A DNA stretch of 64,000 bases from Georgenia sp. M64 (GTDB lineage: Bacteria > Actinomycetota > Actinomycetes > Actinomycetales > Actinomycetaceae), in contig NZ_CP145809.1 in the NCBI RefSeq assembly GCF_038049925.1, forward strand, positions 3,382,599 through 3,446,598, read 5' to 3'. Both the position numbers and the translations under genes were made by a program. Below are positions 40,262 through 51,069 of the stretch, piece by piece. Below the pieces are notes generated by a model. The model had not been told where the DNA came from and did not search any database. It was given only the letters and a program-made list of their open reading frames with translations. Position 1 is the first letter of the stretch. Each line of letters starts with the position of its first letter.

Positions 40262-41717
40262 TGACGGGTCTCTCCTTGGGCAGTTCGTACAGGAGCTTGC
40301 GGCTGCGGGTGGCGAGCGCGGTCCCGAGGGTGACGGGGCCGAGCCGGCCGATGAACATGATCACCGCGAGCATGATCTTGCCCGCGTCCGGGATCGCCGG
40401 GGTGATGCCGGTGCTGAGGCCCACCGTGCCGAACGCGGAGACCACCTCGAAGAGGACCTGGTCGAGGGTGAAGTGGGTCGTGATGAGCAGCACCCACGTG
40501 CCGGTCATGACGACGGCGACCGCGAGCAGGGCCACCGTCACGGCCTCGCGGTGGACAGAGCGTGCGAGCCGCTTGCCGAACGCGTTGACCGCCGTCTCCC
40601 CGCGCAGCTCGGTGACGATGATGAAGAACAGCACGAGGAACGTGGTGATCTTGATGCCGCCGGCAGTGCCGGCGGGGCCGCCGCCGATGAACATGAAGAT
40701 GTCCTGCGCGAACCACGTCTGGGTGTGCATCGCCGAGACGTCGACGGCGTTGAACCCGGCGGTACGGGTCCACGCCGCCGCCGCGAAGGCGTTGAGGAGC
40801 TTGGCCGGCCAGTCCAGGGGGCCGAGCGTGCCGGGGTTGGTCCACTCCAGGGCGGCGATCGTCACGGTGCTCACCGCGAGGAGGCCGGCGGTGCCGGCCA
40901 GGACGAGGTTGGTGTTCATCGACCAGCGCAGGCGCTCGCCGAGGTGGCGGCGCAGCTCGAAGATCACCGGGAACCCCAGACCGCCGATGATGACCGCCAC
41001 GGTGATGGGCACCAGGACCACCGGGTCGGTGGCGAAGCCCATGAGGCTGTCGCCGGCGAGCGCGAAGCCCGCGTTGTTGAAGGACGAGCCGGCGAGGAAG
41101 ACCGCGTTCCACGCCGCCGCGCCGGGGCCGAGGTCGTGGGCGGTGAGGAGCCGCACGAACAGGATCGTGGCGACGACGGCCTGGACCGCACCCGCGACCC
41201 GGACCACGCCCAGCACCACCCCGCGCAGGTCCTCCATGCCCACCGTGCGCACCGACGCCGAGGTCTGGAGGCGCCCGCGCAGACCCAGGCGGCGCGCCAT
41301 GAGGATGGCGAGGAGGGAGGCGAAGGTCATGATGCCCAGGCCGCCCACCTGGATGAGCGCGAGGATGACGGCCTGGCCGAACGGCGTCCAGTAGGTCGCC
41401 GTGTCGACCACGACCAGACCCGTCACCGCCACGGCGGACGACGCGGTGAAGACGGCGGTGACGAAGGTGGCGCCACCGACCGCGGTGGTCGGCGCCGGCA
41501 TGAGGTCGGTCGGCGGCTCGGCGACCACGGAGACCGGCAGCATGAGCAGGACCGTGCCGATCGCCAGGGCGACGGCGAAGCCGAGGGCCAGCACCTGGGA
41601 CGGGTGCCGCTGGAAGGGCTGGAGCGGCGGCCGGGGCCGGCGTGTGTGCGGCCCGTCCGGGGTCCGGGGCCTGCCCGGTCCCGCAGGAGGTCGGGCCGTG
41701 GGCCCGTCGTTCAGCAC
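40254..41717 (-). CDS. trkH: TrkH/KtrB potassium-translocating subunit
   Basis: 487 residues, four M1-P-M2 units with filter-like loops: AVTGLVVVDTATYW, SSFNNAGFALAGDS, WTRTAGFNAVD and SAFGTVGLSTGITP. Helix IGGGPAGTAGGIKITTFLVLF is the gate loop region. GTG at 41717 is the best start. With TrkA it forms K+ uptake driven by Na+ or H+. Confidence 0.92.
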   Translation of the reverse strand: MLNDGPTARPPAGPGRPRTPDGPHTRRPRPPLQPFQRHPSQVLALGFAVALAIGTVLLMLPVSVVAEPPTDLMPAPTTAVGGATFVTAVFTASSAVAVTGLVVVDTATYWTPFGQAVILALIQVGGLGIMTFASLLAILMARRLGLRGRLQTSASVRTVGMEDLRGVVLGVVRVAGAVQAVVATILFVRLLTAHDLGPGAAAWNAVFLAGSSFNNAGFALAGDSLMGFATDPVVLVPITVAVIIGGLGFPVIFELRRHLGERLRWSMNTNLVLAGTAGLLAVSTVTIAALEWTNPGTLGPLDWPAKLLNAFAAAAWTRTAGFNAVDVSAMHTQTWFAQDIFMFIGGGPAGTAGGIKITTFLVLFFIIVTELRGETAVNAFGKRLARSVHREAVTVALLAVAVVMTGTWVLLITTHFTLDQVLFEVVSAFGTVGLSTGITPAIPDAGKIMLAVIMFIGRLGPVTLGTALATRSRKLLYELPKERPVIG

Positions 41718-41860
41718 GCGGGAAACGTAGTCCTCCGCGCATGGCCGCCACCAGCCCGCGCGGTGTCTGGTGCGACACAGGTGCCAGGTGCCGGCGGGCG
41801 GTCGGGGCGCGCCCTGCCGCTTCGCTCCCCCGGCCGTTCGGGACCCGGTGGGAGCGCTGC

Positions 41861-43735
41861 TCAGGCCAGGTAGGTCCGGGACTCCCACGGGGCCAGGCTC
41901 ACCCGCTCGCCGTCGGCGGGCGCGCCGTCGGCGTGGGTGCCGAGCAGCAGGGTGCCCGCCACGGTCGCCGCCTGCCCCGGCAGGTCGACCACGGCCGGGG
42001 CGCTCGAGAGGTTCGCGACCACGAGGAGCGTCTCGTCCGCGAGGGTGCGGGTGTAGGCGAAGACCTGCTCGTCGTCGGGCAGCAGCAGGGTGAAGTCCCC
42101 CTCGACGACCACCTCGCGGGAGTGCCGGAGCTCGATGAGCCGGCGGTAGTGGTGGAAGACCGAGTCGGGGTCGGCGACCGCGGCCTCGGCGTTGACCGCC
42201 GGGTAGTTGGGGTTGACGGCGAGCCACGGTGTCCCCGTGGTGAAGCCGGCCTGCGGCGTGTCCGACCACTGCATCGGGGTGCGGGCGTTGTCCCGCGAGA
42301 CCGGCCCGATGCCCGCCATGACCTCGCCGTCGCTGGCACCCCCGGAGACGGACTCGCGGTAGTAGTTGAGCGTCTCGATGTCCTGGTAGCTCCCGATCTG
42401 GGACCAGCCGACGTTCGTCATACCGAGCTCCTCGCCCTGGTAGACATACGGCGTGCCGCGCAGCAGGTGCAGGACGGTGCCGAGGCTCTTCGCGGAGGCG
42501 ACGCGGTGCTCGGCCGAGTCGTCGCCCCAGCGCGAGACGACGCGGGGCTGGTCGTGGTTGTTCCAGTACAGCGAGTTCCAGCCGACCGTCATGAGGCCCT
42601 CCTGCCAGCGGGCGAGGTTCGCCTTGAGGTCGGGCAGGTGCAGCGGGCGCAGCGCCCACTTGCCGCCGGGGCCGTGGTCGATGCCGACGTGCTCGAAGGT
42701 GAAGACCATGTCGAGCTCGCGTCGCGCCGGGTCCGTGACCTTCCGGGCCTCCTCCAGGGTGACGCCGGGCATCTCGCCGACGGTGATGAGGACGTCCCCC
42801 GATGCCGCCCCATGGGCAAGGACCTCGGTGTGCATCTCGTGGAGGAACTCGTGCAGGCGCGGCCCGTTGGTGTAGAACGGCGAGCCGTCGGCGTAGCGGC
42901 TGACCCCGGCCGGGAGGTCGGCGCCCACGAGGCCGTCGGGCAGCGCGCCGTCCTCGCCCACCACCTTGGAGATGAGGTTGATGACGTCCATGCGGAAGCC
43001 GTCGACGCCGCGGGCGACCCACCACCGCATCATCGCGTAGACGGCCTGGCGGACCTCGGGGTTCTCCCAGTTGAGGTCGGGCTGCTTGCGGGCGAAGAGA
43101 TGGAGGTAGTACTCCCCCGTCTCCGGGTGCCACTGCCAGGTGGAGCCGGAGAAGAAGGAGTGCCAGTTCGTCGGCTCCGCGCCGGGCTCGCCGCCGACGA
43201 AGCCCTCGCGGGGCGGGCGCCACCAGTACCAGTCGCGCTTGGGCGAGTCCTTCGACGCCGCCGACTCCACGAACCACTGGTGCTCGTCCGAGGTGTGGTT
43301 GACCACGAGGTCCATGACGAGCCTCATACCGCGGCTGTGCAGACCGGCGATGAGCTCGTCGACGTCCTCGAGCGACCCGAACGTGGGGTCGATGCCCTGG
43401 TAGTCGGAGATGTCGTAGCCGTTGTCCGCCTGCGGGGAGGTGAAGATCGGCGAGAGCCACACGACGTCGACGCCGAGCGACCTGAGGTGGTCGAGCTTGG
43501 CGATCACGCCACGCAGGTCGCCGACGCCGTCGCCGTCGGAGTCGGCGAAGGAGCGCGGGTAGATCTGGTAGACGACGGCGGAGCGCCACCACGCGTTGCC
43601 GCGGCCGGCGTCGCCCCTCCTGCCGGCATCGTTGTTCCGGCCGGGGTCGTCGTTCCTGCCGGCGTCGTTGCTCCTGCCGGGGTCCTCCCCCGTGCCGGCG
43701 TGGTCCGGGGCGAGGTTCGGCTCGGGACTCGTCAT
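41861..43735 (-). CDS. GH13 alpha-glucosidase (oligo-1,6-glucosidase type)
   Basis: 624 residues. The catalytic domain starts WWRSAVVYQIYPRSFADSDGDGVGDLRG; the nucleophile is Asp in GFRMDVINLI, the acid/base Glu in TVGEMPGV, the third carboxylate in WNNHDQPRVVSRWGD, plus QGEELGMTN. The first 48 residues are a repeated NDAGRN/DPGRNNDAGRR low-complexity tail, with no signal peptide. It acts in the cytosol on short alpha-glucosides and is divergent from the sugar ABC operon at 43958, a likely partner set. Confidence 0.92.
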   Translation of the reverse strand: MTSPEPNLAPDHAGTGEDPGRSNDAGRNDDPGRNNDAGRRGDAGRGNAWWRSAVVYQIYPRSFADSDGDGVGDLRGVIAKLDHLRSLGVDVVWLSPIFTSPQADNGYDISDYQGIDPTFGSLEDVDELIAGLHSRGMRLVMDLVVNHTSDEHQWFVESAASKDSPKRDWYWWRPPREGFVGGEPGAEPTNWHSFFSGSTWQWHPETGEYYLHLFARKQPDLNWENPEVRQAVYAMMRWWVARGVDGFRMDVINLISKVVGEDGALPDGLVGADLPAGVSRYADGSPFYTNGPRLHEFLHEMHTEVLAHGAASGDVLITVGEMPGVTLEEARKVTDPARRELDMVFTFEHVGIDHGPGGKWALRPLHLPDLKANLARWQEGLMTVGWNSLYWNNHDQPRVVSRWGDDSAEHRVASAKSLGTVLHLLRGTPYVYQGEELGMTNVGWSQIGSYQDIETLNYYRESVSGGASDGEVMAGIGPVSRDNARTPMQWSDTPQAGFTTGTPWLAVNPNYPAVNAEAAVADPDSVFHHYRRLIELRHSREVVVEGDFTLLLPDDEQVFAYTRTLADETLLVVANLSSAPAVVDLPGQAATVAGTLLLGTHADGAPADGERVSLAPWESRTYLA

Positions 43736-43957
43736 GACAGCCAGCGTAGGAGGCGGCCCGGCATCGCACCCGTCGACCGGTCCGTCGGTGCCGGTCGGCG
43801 GGGCGGTGGGGGTGCGCGACCGGCGGGGCGGGGTGGAACAGGTGGTCTCTGCCTCCGGTTGCCGCCCCCCGTGATCGGGACTACACAGGAAGCAGATGGG
43901 ACCTACGTCACACCGGCACGGTGGACGTCCAGCGGACACGAGCCCCCGAGGTGGTCC
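43736..43957. promoter_or_regulatory. divergent promoter region of glucosidase and sugar ABC operon
   Basis: 222 bp without a gene. It must hold both promoters. I could not find a convincing LacI-type palindrome by eye. Confidence 0.45.
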
Positions 43958-45211
43958 ATGAGTCGACGAGGACTCCGCAGCACCGCCGCCCTCGCGGCGG
44001 TGACCATGCTCGCCGCGTGCGCGGGCGGCACCGACGACCGCACCGAGCTGGTGTTCTTCCAGTTCAAGGGCGAGGCGGTGCAGTACTTCGAGGAGCTGGC
44101 CGCGCGGTTCGAGGCCGAGAACCCCGACATCGACATCGTCGTCGACAACGTGCCCGACGCCGAGACGGCGCTGCGCACGCGGCTCGTCAAGGAGGACGTG
44201 CCCGACGTCCTCACCCTCAACGGCAACGCCACGTTCGGTGAGCTCGCCTCCGCCGGGATCTTCATGGACTTCGCCGGCGAGCCGGTGCTGGAGGACGTGA
44301 GCGAGCAGTACGTCGAGACGCTCCAGGAGCTCGGGGCGAGCACGCCGGACGCCGTCAACGGTGTGCCCTTCGCGGCCAACGCCAGCGGGGTCCTCTACAA
44401 CATCGAGATGTTCGAGGAGTACGGCGTCGAGGTCCCGCAGACGTGGTCCGAGCTCATCGAGGTGGCCGAGACGTTCGAGGCCGAGGGCATCACGCCGTTC
44501 TACGGCATGCTCGCCGACGCCTGGACCGCGCAGGCGCCGATGGCACCGATCATGTCCCAGACCACGCCCGAGGACTTCTACGTCGACCGCTTCGCCGGGG
44601 AGGCGTCGTTCCAGGAGGCCTGGCCCGAGGGGGTGGAGAAGCTCGCGACGCTCTTCGAGTACACCCAGCCCGACCCGCTCGCCGACGGCTACCAGGAGGG
44701 CACCCGGGCCTTCGCCGAGGGCCAGTCGGCGATGCTCCTCATCGGCAGCTACGCCGTCCCGCAGGTGCGTTCGTTCGAACCGGACTTCACGATCGGGACC
44801 TTCGCGCTGCCGGCCACGGAGAACCCCGAGGACACCCGGCTGGTCTCCGGCGTCGACGTCGTCATCACGGCCGGCGCCAACGGCGCGCACCCGGAGGAGT
44901 CCATGCGCTTCATCGAGTTCCTCATGCAGCCCGACGTCGTCGAGGAGTACGCCGAGCAGCAGCTCGCGATCCCCACCCTCGAGGGCGTGACCAACGACGA
45001 CCCGGCACTGGCCGGCGTCCGCAGCTACATCGAGGAGGGACGTACCGTGGGCTTCTTCGACCACCAGTTCATCCCGGCGATCCCGCTCGGGCCGCTCCTG
45101 CAGCAGTACCTCAGCGACGGCAACACCGACGCGTTCCTCGGCACGCTCGACGAGAACTGGGACCGCGTGTCGCAGCGGCGCTCCTGGGGCCTCGGGGCGG
45201 TGCAGAGCTGA
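43958..45211 (+). CDS. sugar ABC transporter solute-binding lipoprotein
   Basis: 417 residues. Lipobox TMLAACAGG in a signal peptide, then a family 1 binding protein (FEAENPDIDIVVDNVPDAETALRTRL, LTLNGNATFGELASAGIF, YVDRFAGEASFQEAWPEGVEKL). It should bind an oligosaccharide, probably an alpha-glucoside in view of the divergent GH13 enzyme. TGATG overlap with the first permease. Confidence 0.92.
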   Translation: MSRRGLRSTAALAAVTMLAACAGGTDDRTELVFFQFKGEAVQYFEELAARFEAENPDIDIVVDNVPDAETALRTRLVKEDVPDVLTLNGNATFGELASAGIFMDFAGEPVLEDVSEQYVETLQELGASTPDAVNGVPFAANASGVLYNIEMFEEYGVEVPQTWSELIEVAETFEAEGITPFYGMLADAWTAQAPMAPIMSQTTPEDFYVDRFAGEASFQEAWPEGVEKLATLFEYTQPDPLADGYQEGTRAFAEGQSAMLLIGSYAVPQVRSFEPDFTIGTFALPATENPEDTRLVSGVDVVITAGANGAHPEESMRFIEFLMQPDVVEEYAEQQLAIPTLEGVTNDDPALAGVRSYIEEGRTVGFFDHQFIPAIPLGPLLQQYLSDGNTDAFLGTLDENWDRVSQRRSWGLGAVQS

Positions 45212-46146
45212 TGGCCGCCGCGACCGACACCAGGGCCACCCGTCCCGCCGGCACGGAGGGCGAGCGGGGTGAGCGCCGCAGGAGGAGCGGTCTGGACCGG
45301 GCGTACTACTGGATGGTCGTGCCGGCCTTCATCCTCTTCTTCATCTTCCACACCCTCCCGGTGCTCCAGGGCGTGTTCTTCAGCCTCACGGACTCCCCCG
45401 GCTACGGGTCGTGGAACTTCGTGGGGCTGTCGAACTACGCGGCGCTCTTCGGCGACGACCGGGTCCGGAGCACCTACCTCTTCACGTTCCAGTTCGCGCT
45501 CGTCGCCACCGTGCTGGTCAACGTCATCGCCCTGTCGGTCGCCGTCGGGCTCAACGGGAAGATCAAGTTCAAGAACACCCTTCGCGGCGTCTACTTCATC
45601 CCGAACGTCCTGGCACTGATCGTCGTCGGGTACGTCTTCCAGTACCTGTTCAACCAGTCGCTGCCCGCGATCGCCTCGTCCCTCGGCATCGAGGCGCTCT
45701 CGACCTCGATCCTCACCGACCCGGACCTGGCGTGGATCGGGATCGTCGTCATGACGGTCTGGCAGGCGGTCGCGTTCAACATCATCATCTACATCGCCGG
45801 CCTGCAGACCGTGCCGGTGGAGCTGTACGAGGCCGCATCGATCGACGGCGCCAGCCCGTGGACGCGGTTCTGGCACATCACCATGCCGATGATCTGGGCG
45901 TTCTTCACCATCAACATGGTCCTGTCGCTGAAGAACTTCCTCCAGGTCTTCGACCAGGTCATCGCCATGACAGGCGGCGGTCCGGGCACCGCCACCGAGA
46001 CCATCGCCGTCCTCATCTACCGGGGCGGGTTCCAGGGCGGCGAGTACGGCTACCAGATCGCCAACGCCGTCATCTTCATGATCGTGATCATGGTCTTCGC
46101 CGTCGTGCAGCTACGCGTGCTGCGGCGTGAGGAGGTGTCCGCCTGA
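45211..46146 (+). CDS. sugar ABC transporter permease 1 (MalF-like)
   Basis: 311 residues, six helices, EAA loop ELYEAASIDGASPWTRFWHITMPM. The start overlaps the binding-protein stop and the stop overlaps the next start. The transporter ATPase is not encoded here, so a shared MsmX-like ATPase elsewhere is likely. Confidence 0.93.
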   Translation: MAAATDTRATRPAGTEGERGERRRRSGLDRAYYWMVVPAFILFFIFHTLPVLQGVFFSLTDSPGYGSWNFVGLSNYAALFGDDRVRSTYLFTFQFALVATVLVNVIALSVAVGLNGKIKFKNTLRGVYFIPNVLALIVVGYVFQYLFNQSLPAIASSLGIEALSTSILTDPDLAWIGIVVMTVWQAVAFNIIIYIAGLQTVPVELYEAASIDGASPWTRFWHITMPMIWAFFTINMVLSLKNFLQVFDQVIAMTGGGPGTATETIAVLIYRGGFQGGEYGYQIANAVIFMIVIMVFAVVQLRVLRREEVSA

Positions 46147-47021
46147 TGTCCGCCACGTCCGTCACCCTGCCGGAGCCGAAGCAGGCGCGCCGTTCCCGTC
46201 GGGAGCGCAGCGGCGCGAACATGTGGCTCACGGCGCTCCTCATCGTGCTGTCCCTGACGATCTTCATCCCGCTGTACTTCACGATCGTCACGGCCCTGAA
46301 GACCCCCCACCAGCTCGGCGGGTCCGGGTTCGCCCCACCGAGCGAGGTCGCGTGGGGGAACTTCTCCCAGGCGTGGACCCTGACCAACTACCCGCGGGCG
46401 TTCCTCAACAGCGCCTTCATCACCGTGGGCGCCGTGGTCCTGACGCTGCTGACGAACTCGATGGTCTCCTACGCCATCGCCCGTCACATGGACCGGAAGC
46501 TCTTCAAGGGCCTCTTCTTCTACTTCATCTCCGCGCTGTTCATCCCCTTCCCCATCCTCATGCTCCCGGTAGCGAAGCTGACCGCGACCCTCGGGCTGGA
46601 CAACCAGATCGGGCTGGTGCTGCTGTACACGGTCTACGGGCTGTCGTTCAACGTCTTCATCTACACCGCGTACATCGCCTCGATCCCCCGCGAGCTCGAG
46701 GAGGCGGCACGCATGGACGGGGCGAGCACGTGGGCGGTGTACTGGCGGGTCGTCTTCCCGCTGCTGGCTCCGATCAACGCCACGGTCGGGATCCTGACCT
46801 GCCTGTGGGCGTGGAACGACTTCATGCTCCCGCTCATCATCATCTCGGACCCCGGCGGCGCGACCATCCCGCTCGTCCAGTACGTCTTCCAGGGGCAGTT
46901 CTCGGCCGACTTCACGCTCGCGTTCGCCTCGTACCTGCTGGCCATGGCGCCGCTCCTCCTCGTCTACCTCTTCGCACAGCGGTGGGTCATCTCCGGCGTC
47001 ACGCGGGGTGCGATCAAGTAG
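46146..47021 (+). CDS. sugar ABC transporter permease 2 (MalG-like)
   Basis: 291 residues, six helices, EAA loop ELEEAARMDGASTWAVYWRVVFPLL. It completes the importer with the two upstream genes. No regulator gene is nearby. Confidence 0.93.
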   Translation: MSATSVTLPEPKQARRSRRERSGANMWLTALLIVLSLTIFIPLYFTIVTALKTPHQLGGSGFAPPSEVAWGNFSQAWTLTNYPRAFLNSAFITVGAVVLTLLTNSMVSYAIARHMDRKLFKGLFFYFISALFIPFPILMLPVAKLTATLGLDNQIGLVLLYTVYGLSFNVFIYTAYIASIPRELEEAARMDGASTWAVYWRVVFPLLAPINATVGILTCLWAWNDFMLPLIIISDPGGATIPLVQYVFQGQFSADFTLAFASYLLAMAPLLLVYLFAQRWVISGVTRGAIK

Positions 47022-47189
47022 TCGTCGACGCGGGCGGTCGGTACGCCCAGCTGGAGTTTGCGCAGCGCACCTGACCAGTCGTCGGTTCGAGCGGTGGCCG
47101 AGCCTTCGTACCCGTCGGTCGGGTGAAGGTGTGTGGCCCGGCGCTCGGTGTGGTCCGGCGCTCGGTGGCGGCCTGGCGCTCGGCGACGA

Positions 47190-48794
47190 CTACGTGCCCG
47201 GCGGCGCTCCGGTACTCGGCGGCGATCCGGTACTCGGTGGTGATCCGCTGCTCGGCGATGCTCCGGGGCTCGGTGGCGCTCCGGTGCTTGGTGGTGACCC
47301 TGAGGTCGATGGTGCTGCGCGGGGGGTCGGTGGTGTTCCGGGGGTGGTGATGGGGGTGGTGCCGATGGGGGTGGCGTGGCGGTCGAGGAAGGTCCAGTGG
47401 GTTGGGTGGCGTTCGATGGTGATGTGTTGGGCGTGGACGTGGTCGTGGTGGTGCCAGCAGAGCAGGATGGCGTTGGTGATGTCGGTGGGGCCGTGGTGGG
47501 CGTACCACCAGAGGTTGTGGTGGATCTCGCCCTCGCCGGGTGGGGCGTCGCAGCCGGGGTACTGGCAGTGGCGGTCGCGGGCGATGATCGCCCTCGTTTG
47601 GGCGGTGGTGAAGAGGCGTTCCTCGCGGCCGACGTCGAGGATCTCGGCGTCGGGGCCGAAGATGACGCGGTGGACGGCGCTGGCGCAGGCCAGGCGGGCG
47701 AGGAGGGTGAAGGGGATGGGGGTGTTGTCGGCCAGGGTCGCGGCCTCGACCCCGGCCAGGACGCCCGGGTCGAGGTCGGCGGTGATCCGTGCCAGCACGT
47801 CCGTGTCCTGACCGCCGCCCGTGCCGGCGTCACTCTGCCCGGGACCGCCAGAGCCGCCCGCGCCGCCAGAGCCGTCGGTGCTCCCGGTGGTGGTGCAGAT
47901 ACACGCCGTGGCGCCGGCGCGGCGGGTGCAGTCGGGGTCGTGGGGTGCGGCGGCGGCGGTGAGGGCGAGGAGGGTGTCCAGGGTGGTGGTCACGGCCAGG
48001 TGGGGGCGGATCCGGGCGGTGGGTTGGAGGGTGCCGGAGTCCAGGGCGAGGTGGGTGATGCCGTTCAGGGCCGCGGCGCGGCGTTGGGCGGGGGTGCGGG
48101 TGTCTCCGGCGGGCGGGACGCCGGTGCGGGCGGTCAGGGCTTCTTTCAGGGCGGTGGCGTTGGCGGTGGCGAGGAAGCCGCGCAGGAGGGACCCGCCGGG
48201 GACGTCGGAGATGAACAGCTCCTCCCGGTCCAGGTCATCGGCGTAGGAGCGGTCGGCGGCGTCGGGGTCGGTGCGGATGGCCCAGTGGGCGACCAGGCGG
48301 GTGAACCGGGCCACGTCCAGGCCCGCCGCGCAGCCGACGAGGAACTCCTCGCCCATCTCGGGGTCGGCCAGCTGCGCCACCCGGGCGGGGGTGTCGGTGG
48401 CGTGGCGGATGAGGACCCCGACGTGCTCGTCACTGATGTCCCCGGCCGCCAGGGCCGCCGCGGCGGCGGGCAGGACGTCACGCAGGGCCCGGGCGGTACG
48501 CACCCGCCGGGCGGCGGTCGCGGGGTGGGCGCCGGTGATCTGGCGCACCCAGGCGGGCAGGGTCCGGGCCCCGCCGGTGGCCCACCGCCCGTCGGCGTCG
48601 ACCGCGGCCAGGACCCTGGCCTCCAGGCCCGCGACCTGACGGCGGACCCGCTCCAACGCGCCGGCAGTCTCGGCCAGGGCGGTGAACGCCACCCCGTGCA
48701 CATCCACCTCCGCCAGGGCCGCGCACGCGGTGAGCAGGTCGCCGACCCCGGCCGCCAGCGCGGTCCCGGGATCGACCACCGCCTCCGCCGCCAC
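47190..48794 (-). CDS. HNH endonuclease/DUF222 (13E12 repeat family) protein
   Basis: 534 residues from GTG 48794 (upstream GTG 48812 is possible but GGAGG lies between them). The DUF222 domain covers residues about 20-330, the HNH core is RDRHCQYPGCDAPPGEGEIHHNLWWYAHHG with ILLCWHHHDHVH. A Gly/Ser linker and a C-terminal repeated GSPPSTGAPPSPG tail follow. These families occur in many copies in actinobacteria and may derive from mobile introns or inteins; activity is not known. The GC-rich repeated tail overlaps the region where the permease operon ends. Confidence 0.88.
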   Translation of the reverse strand: MAAEAVVDPGTALAAGVGDLLTACAALAEVDVHGVAFTALAETAGALERVRRQVAGLEARVLAAVDADGRWATGGARTLPAWVRQITGAHPATAARRVRTARALRDVLPAAAAALAAGDISDEHVGVLIRHATDTPARVAQLADPEMGEEFLVGCAAGLDVARFTRLVAHWAIRTDPDAADRSYADDLDREELFISDVPGGSLLRGFLATANATALKEALTARTGVPPAGDTRTPAQRRAAALNGITHLALDSGTLQPTARIRPHLAVTTTLDTLLALTAAAAPHDPDCTRRAGATACICTTTGSTDGSGGAGGSGGPGQSDAGTGGGQDTDVLARITADLDPGVLAGVEAATLADNTPIPFTLLARLACASAVHRVIFGPDAEILDVGREERLFTTAQTRAIIARDRHCQYPGCDAPPGEGEIHHNLWWYAHHGPTDITNAILLCWHHHDHVHAQHITIERHPTHWTFLDRHATPIGTTPITTPGTPPTPRAAPSTSGSPPSTGAPPSPGASPSSGSPPSTGSPPSTGAPPGT

Positions 48795-49217
48795 CACACA
48801 CCTCCAGGGCACACCGCCCCGGTCTCCGAGGCATCCAATACGAGTCAGCTACCTACCCCTAATTTATCGAACGCCCGTACAAGGAAGCAATACCCACGAC
48901 TTGTGCAAATGAATTTGTGGATAACCCCGAATATCCACAGACGCCGCATTCTTGAATACACACGCACCGATGCGCCCACGCGCCGCGAAACCCGGAGGTA
49001 CCCGGACCAAGGCACCAGGAGGAGGCGGCGAAAGCGTCCTCGCGGCGCGTGAAGCACCCGACACGCGGTCAGTGCGGGAGCGTCACAGCACGACGGTGAC
49101 CGCGCAGCTGTGGCGCCGGGCGCGCAGACGAGGACCGGCAGACGGAGCGGTTCTCGCCGCGGCCCGGAGTCCGCGCCCCGGATTGCCGACCCGCCGACGG
49201 CGCCGCAGAGTTGCCCC
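48795..49217. other. intergenic region between HNH gene and recQ
   Basis: About 420 bp without a convincing gene. The first part is A/T-rich for this genome and includes TGTGGATAA (48916-48924), the complement of a consensus DnaA box, and a nearby TATCCACAG. No cluster of such boxes is present, so an origin is not claimed. Confidence 0.5.
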
Positions 49218-50930
49218 ATGCCTGCCCGTCCCGCGTCCCGCGCCTCCTCCTCGGGGAGCTCCGCCACGACCGTCGCCGCGCACACGCCCGCCGCGCTCAC
49301 CGATGCACCCTCGGACACCACCGACACCACCGAGGTCGAGCGCGTCGCCCGGGACACCTTCGGCTGGGTGGAGCTCCGCCCGGGCCAGGGCCAGGCCATG
49401 GCCGCGGCCGTCGCCGGCCGCGACGTCCTCGCGGTCATGCCCACCGGCTACGGCAAGTCGGCCATCTACCAGGTGCCGGCGGTCCTGCGGGACGGTCCGA
49501 CCGTAGTCGTCTCCCCGCTCATCGCCCTTCAGGCCGACCAGGTCGCCGGGCTCCTTGAGGCCGGCGGGCCCGAGGCGGTGGCGGTCAACTCGGCGCAGAA
49601 CGCGCGGGAGAACGCCGAGGCCTGGGAGGCCGTGCGCGAGCACGGGGCGGAGTTCCTGTTCCTCGCACCCGAGCAGCTCGCGAAGGACACGGTGGTCGAC
49701 CGGCTCCGCGACGCCCACCCCTCGCTCCTCGTCGTCGACGAGGCGCACTGCGTCTCGTCCTGGGGACACGACTTCCGGCCGGACTACCTCGCCCTCGGAT
49801 CCGCCGTCGACCGGGTCGGTCGGCCGCCGGTCGTGGCGCTGACCGCGACGGCGTCGGGCCCGGTCCAGCGCGAGATCATCGAGCGCCTGGGCCTGCGGGA
49901 CCCGCTCGTCGTCACCCGCGGCTTCGACCGGCCCAACCTCAACCTCGAGGTCCACCGCCACACGAGCGCCGACGACAAGCGACGTGCCGTCCTGGCGCAG
50001 GTGAGCGAGCTCGCCGGCCCCGGGCTCCTCTACGTCGCGACGCGCAAGGAGACCGAGGCCTACGCCGCCGAGCTGGCCGACCGCGGCCTCCGGACCGCCG
50101 CCTACCACGCCGGACGCCGGGCGGACGAGCGCGACGACGTCCACCGGGCCTTCCTCGACGGCGCGCTCGACGTCGTCGTCGCCACCTCGGCGTTCGGGAT
50201 GGGCATCGACAAGCCGGACGTGCGCCACGTCGTCCACGCCGACGCCCCCGAGTCCCTCGACAGCTACTACCAGGAGATCGGACGTGCCGGACGTGACGGC
50301 GAGCCCGCCGTCGCGTCGCTGCACTACCGTCCCGAGGACCTCGGGCTGCGCCGGTTCTTCGCGACGACGTCGGTGGACGAGGACTCCCTGCGCGCGGTGC
50401 TCACCGCCCTTCGTGCCGCGGACCGGCCCGTGCCGATGACGGCGTTGCGCCGCGAGCTCGGCATGCCCGCCCGCCGCCTCACCAACCAGGTCAACCTCCT
50501 CACGGAGGTGGGCGCGGCGGTGCGGAGCCGGCGGGGCGTCCGGGCGGTCGGCGACGACCGGCCCGCCCGCGTGGTCGAGGCGGCGGTCGACGCGACCGAG
50601 TCACGGGAGCGGATCGCCGGCTCCCGGATCGAGATGATGCGGGGCTACGCCGAGACGACGTCCTGCCGGCGCGACTTCCTCCTGGGGTACTTCGGGGAGG
50701 AGCACACCGGCGCGTGCGGCAGGTGCGACGTCTGCCTCTCGGGGACCGCGGCGCACGACGGCGACGACGCGAGCGAGGCCTGGCCGCTCCAGGCCGCCGT
50801 CGTGCACGCGGAGTGGGGGCCGGGGGTGGTGATGCGCCACGAGGGCGACCGGATCACCGTCTTCTTCGAGACCGAGGGCTACAAGACCCTCTCCCGCGAC
50901 CTCATCGACGCTCTGCTGCGTCGGGCGTAG
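49218..50930 (+). CDS. recQ: RecQ-family DNA helicase
   Basis: 570 residues. Motif [16 protein letters not shown], motif [21 protein letters not shown], motif III ALTATAS, motif [12 protein letters not shown], then a Zn-binding RQC Cys set ([14 protein letters not shown]). No HRDC domain at the C-terminus, instead a short domain ([28 protein letters not shown]) typical of actinobacterial RecQ-like proteins. It unwinds 3'-tailed DNA in repair. Confidence 0.92.
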   Translation: MPARPASRASSSGSSATTVAAHTPAALTDAPSDTTDTTEVERVARDTFGWVELRPGQGQAMAAAVAGRDVLAVMPTGYGKSAIYQVPAVLRDGPTVVVSPLIALQADQVAGLLEAGGPEAVAVNSAQNARENAEAWEAVREHGAEFLFLAPEQLAKDTVVDRLRDAHPSLLVVDEAHCVSSWGHDFRPDYLALGSAVDRVGRPPVVALTATASGPVQREIIERLGLRDPLVVTRGFDRPNLNLEVHRHTSADDKRRAVLAQVSELAGPGLLYVATRKETEAYAAELADRGLRTAAYHAGRRADERDDVHRAFLDGALDVVVATSAFGMGIDKPDVRHVVHADAPESLDSYYQEIGRAGRDGEPAVASLHYRPEDLGLRRFFATTSVDEDSLRAVLTALRAADRPVPMTALRRELGMPARRLTNQVNLLTEVGAAVRSRRGVRAVGDDRPARVVEAAVDATESRERIAGSRIEMMRGYAETTSCRRDFLLGYFGEEHTGACGRCDVCLSGTAAHDGDDASEAWPLQAAVVHAEWGPGVVMRHEGDRITVFFETEGYKTLSRDLIDALLRRA

Positions 50931-51069
50931 GGACGGTCCGGCAGCGCTGAGGACGGCCGCGGAAAGGTCGTGCGGAGGGTCCGCGGGGTCGGGCCACCCC
51001 ACCGCGGCGGCTCCACGGACGGCGGGCATCACCTCCGGCGCCGGTTCCGCCGACCCGGGTGGGCGCGGA

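Noticed and set aside
48916-48930. DnaA-box-like TGTGGATAA upstream of recQ
   Set aside because: Only one clear box; no cluster, dnaA or dnaN nearby.
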